From positions 95,144 to 159,143 of the forward strand of contig PHBX01000008.1 in assembly GCA_002842045.1 (NCBI GenBank): 64,000 nucleotides of DNA, written 5' to 3'. The notes under the pieces were generated by a model. It was given only the letters and a program-made list of their open reading frames with translations. It was not told the DNA's origin and made no database searches. Both the position numbers and the translations under genes were made by a program. How positions within the stretch are numbered: position 1 is the stretch's first letter; every line of letters starts with the position of its first letter. Positions 62,592 through 64,000 of this stretch are shown here, piece after piece. Source of the stretch: Chloroflexi bacterium HGW-Chloroflexi-3 (GTDB lineage: Bacteria; Chloroflexota; Anaerolineae; Anaerolineales; Anaerolineaceae).

Positions 62592-63349
62592 AACAGAATT
62601 TGGAAGTAACTAATCTTACAATTCCAGGCCGGAAGAAACCTTATGTTATGGCGCATCGTGGCAACAATGTCCTTTGTCCGGAAAATACAATGGCAGCGTT
62701 TATTCAATCCTTTCAGGACGGCGCAGACATCCTCGAAACAGATCTCCAGCTCAGCAAAGACGACCAGTTCATCTGCATCCATGATGGTAGCATCGATCGC
62801 ACCACCGACGGCACTGGACTGGTCTCTGACTTTACCGCAAAGGAGTTGAAGCAGTTTTCCGCTTTCTATGGCCGAGATGATTTCAAGTCAGAAAGAATCC
62901 CGTTTCTGACAGAGCTGGCCGCCATTCTACCCCCCAACGTTGCCCTGGCACTGGAACTCAAATCTGATCGCTTTCTGGAGGATGAAACCTGCCAGCGATT
63001 GATTGACCTGCTGACCAAGACTGGAATAAGAGATCGCACCTTCGTGATCTCCTTCTCTAAAGAGCGCGTTTTATGCTTGCACCGTCTCGCACCGGATATT
63101 TCAGCTGGGTTGATCACCATGTCCGGCTTCTCTCCCGACCCCGAGATGCAGATCATTGGTCCCTTCTGGCCATTGGTCTTCCTCAACCCGTTCTATATCC
63201 GACAGGTTCGTAAGAACAAACAAATCGCCTGCCCCCTGGATCCATCGCCGGATAAGCGCTTATGGATTTATGAAAAAATGAAAGTGGATGCAGTTCTTAC
63301 AGACAATCCACAAAAAACCTGTAAATTGATCCGAAAATATGATCAATAG
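62588..63349 (+). CDS. Glycerophosphodiester phosphodiesterase
   Basis: 253 residues, GTG start overlapping the kinase stop. 'YVMAHRGNNVLCPENTMAAFIQSFQDGADILETDLQLSKD' and 'IHDGSIDRTTDGTGLVSDFT' are the GDPD signature with HR, the metal-binding E-x-D and the second His. The rest of the TIM barrel includes 'LALELKSD' and 'VISFSKERVLCLHRL' and ends 'VDAVLTDNPQKTCKLI'. Hydrolyses glycerophosphodiesters to glycerol-3-phosphate and an alcohol. No signal peptide, so cytosolic. Overlaps the acetyltransferase gene by 11 bp. Confidence 0.92.
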   Translation: MKQNLEVTNLTIPGRKKPYVMAHRGNNVLCPENTMAAFIQSFQDGADILETDLQLSKDDQFICIHDGSIDRTTDGTGLVSDFTAKELKQFSAFYGRDDFKSERIPFLTELAAILPPNVALALELKSDRFLEDETCQRLIDLLTKTGIRDRTFVISFSKERVLCLHRLAPDISAGLITMSGFSPDPEMQIIGPFWPLVFLNPFYIRQVRKNKQIACPLDPSPDKRLWIYEKMKVDAVLTDNPQKTCKLIRKYDQ

Positions 63350-64000
63350 CCAGGATGGGGTGATCAGAAATTTTCAAAACCTGGCGGATCTGGAATTTGC
63401 TGCCAGTTTAATCAAACAGGAGGGCTGGCATAGCGAGACCTTGCTGGAACTCCAATCCTTCGTCGAATATGATCCTCGGGGTTGCTTTCTTTATGAGTAT
63501 GGTGGCGACCCGATTGGAATTTGCATTGCCACAGCCTACCAACAAGCGGGGTTCATCGGCCAACTAATCGTCGCAAAGCGATTCCGTGGACAGGGTAATG
63601 GTCGTGCATTAATGAAGACAACCATCCAATATTTACAACAAAAGCAATTACGCGCCATTTTCCTGGATGGTGTCCAAAAAGCAATTCCCATGTACGAAGA
63701 GCTGGGCTTCCAATCAATCAGCCGATCACTGCGCTTTTTCGGTCAAATCCCGGCAGAAGAATCCTCGGATGTTCAACCTATGAGCGAGAAAGACTTGCAG
63801 GAAGTAATTAATCTCGATCGACACACTTTCGGGGATGATCGCAGCTTCTTCTTACGCAAAAGATGGCAGAATTATCCTGATTTGGCTTTGGTAAGGAAAC
63901 AAGATTTTCAAATTGCAGGCTACTTGTTCGGAAGGGTTGGCATAGGAGGTTGGGTATCAGCCGGTCCTTGGGTAGATCTGAACGAAAAATCAAGTAATTT
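63339..64000 (+). CDS. GNAT-family N-acetyltransferase, possibly tandem (runs off the window edge)
   Basis: Partial gene, 220 codons visible, open to the last base. The N-terminal domain has 'AGFIGQLIVAKRFRGQGNGRALMKTTIQYL', the acetyl-CoA motif A (Q/RxxGxG/A), and 'IFLDGVQKAIPMYEELGFQ', motif B. A second block starts at about 147 ('DVQPMSEKDLQEVINLDRHTFGDDRSFFL'), which looks like the start of another GNAT unit, so the full gene is probably a two-domain enzyme. Start ATG 63339 overlaps the phosphodiesterase stop; there is no better start downstream. Substrate unknown. Confidence 0.85.
   Translation, partial: MINSQDGVIRNFQNLADLEFAASLIKQEGWHSETLLELQSFVEYDPRGCFLYEYGGDPIGICIATAYQQAGFIGQLIVAKRFRGQGNGRALMKTTIQYLQQKQLRAIFLDGVQKAIPMYEELGFQSISRSLRFFGQIPAEESSDVQPMSEKDLQEVINLDRHTFGDDRSFFLRKRWQNYPDLALVRKQDFQIAGYLFGRVGIGGWVSAGPWVDLNEKSSN

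Noticed and set aside
1..64000. tRNA or rRNA genes
   Set aside because: A visual search for T-loop-like GGTTCGAATCC motifs and conserved rRNA segments found none; a tRNA could still have been missed without a covariance search.

Overview
The window looks like chromosome from a monoderm-type member of the Chloroflexota, most likely class Anaerolineae. The support is indirect: a long division and cell-wall (dcw) cluster with a CvpA-like membrane gene between murG and murC; nrdR plus a class II (B12) ribonucleotide reductase directly after ftsZ; Thr/Pro-rich 'TPTPT' linkers on exported proteins; and a Ser/Thr kinase carrying WD40 repeats. No rRNA or tRNA gene was recognised.

Layout. 1-4.4 kb (- strand): an operon-like run from a MalY/PatB-type C-S lyase through a YdcF-like protein, a TPR protein and a lipoprotein into mtaB, which is cut by the window edge. 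4.6-8.9 kb (+): methyltransferase, proC, aldo/keto reductase and a broken comM/yifB. 8.9-14.5 kb (-): DUF4380-like protein, msrA, serC-serA, pentapeptide protein and an FGE/SUMF1-like lipoprotein. 14.7-20.4 kb (+): exported SLT-domain protein, an acidic membrane protein with a possible dead sortase fold, and glmS; then a DPM-like glycosyltransferase (-). 21.4-38.4 kb (+): mraZ-rsmH-ftsL-PBP-murF-mraY-murD-ftsW-murG-cvpA-murC-orf-murB-ddl-ftsQ-ftsA-ftsZ, with start/stop overlaps at many junctions, driven from a recognisable promoter with MraZ boxes. 39-42.1 kb: nrdR-nrdJ behind an operator-like palindrome.

42.1-57.4 kb is accessory: 27-bp tandem repeats and two families of short inverted-repeat elements, a Ser/Thr kinase-WD40 sensor, a Panacea-domain toxin-antitoxin-like pair, a DUF5655-like remnant, an RNase-type HEPN protein, a TIGR02391 (Ymh) gene with two in-frame stops, a type I restriction-modification system with fused HsdM-HsdS, and a RAYT transposase remnant. 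57.4-64 kb returns to ordinary genes: cytochrome P450 (with a five-unit palindromic array upstream), an SH3/Fn3 lipoprotein, an RlmI-type methyltransferase, an AIM24-like protein, a deoxynucleoside kinase, a glycerophosphodiester phosphodiesterase and a GNAT acetyltransferase running off the end.

The most unexpected feature is a set of missing segments in otherwise well-conserved genes: comM (internal, frameshifting), mraZ (N-terminus), the rsmH/ftsL junction, the ftsA/ftsZ junction (fusing the two frames) and ftsZ (internal, about 50 residues, frameshifting). Several of these are essential genes, so either the assembly has collapsed or the cell has other copies. The accessory block at 46.9-55.8 kb reads as a defence island and holds the best candidates for new biology.
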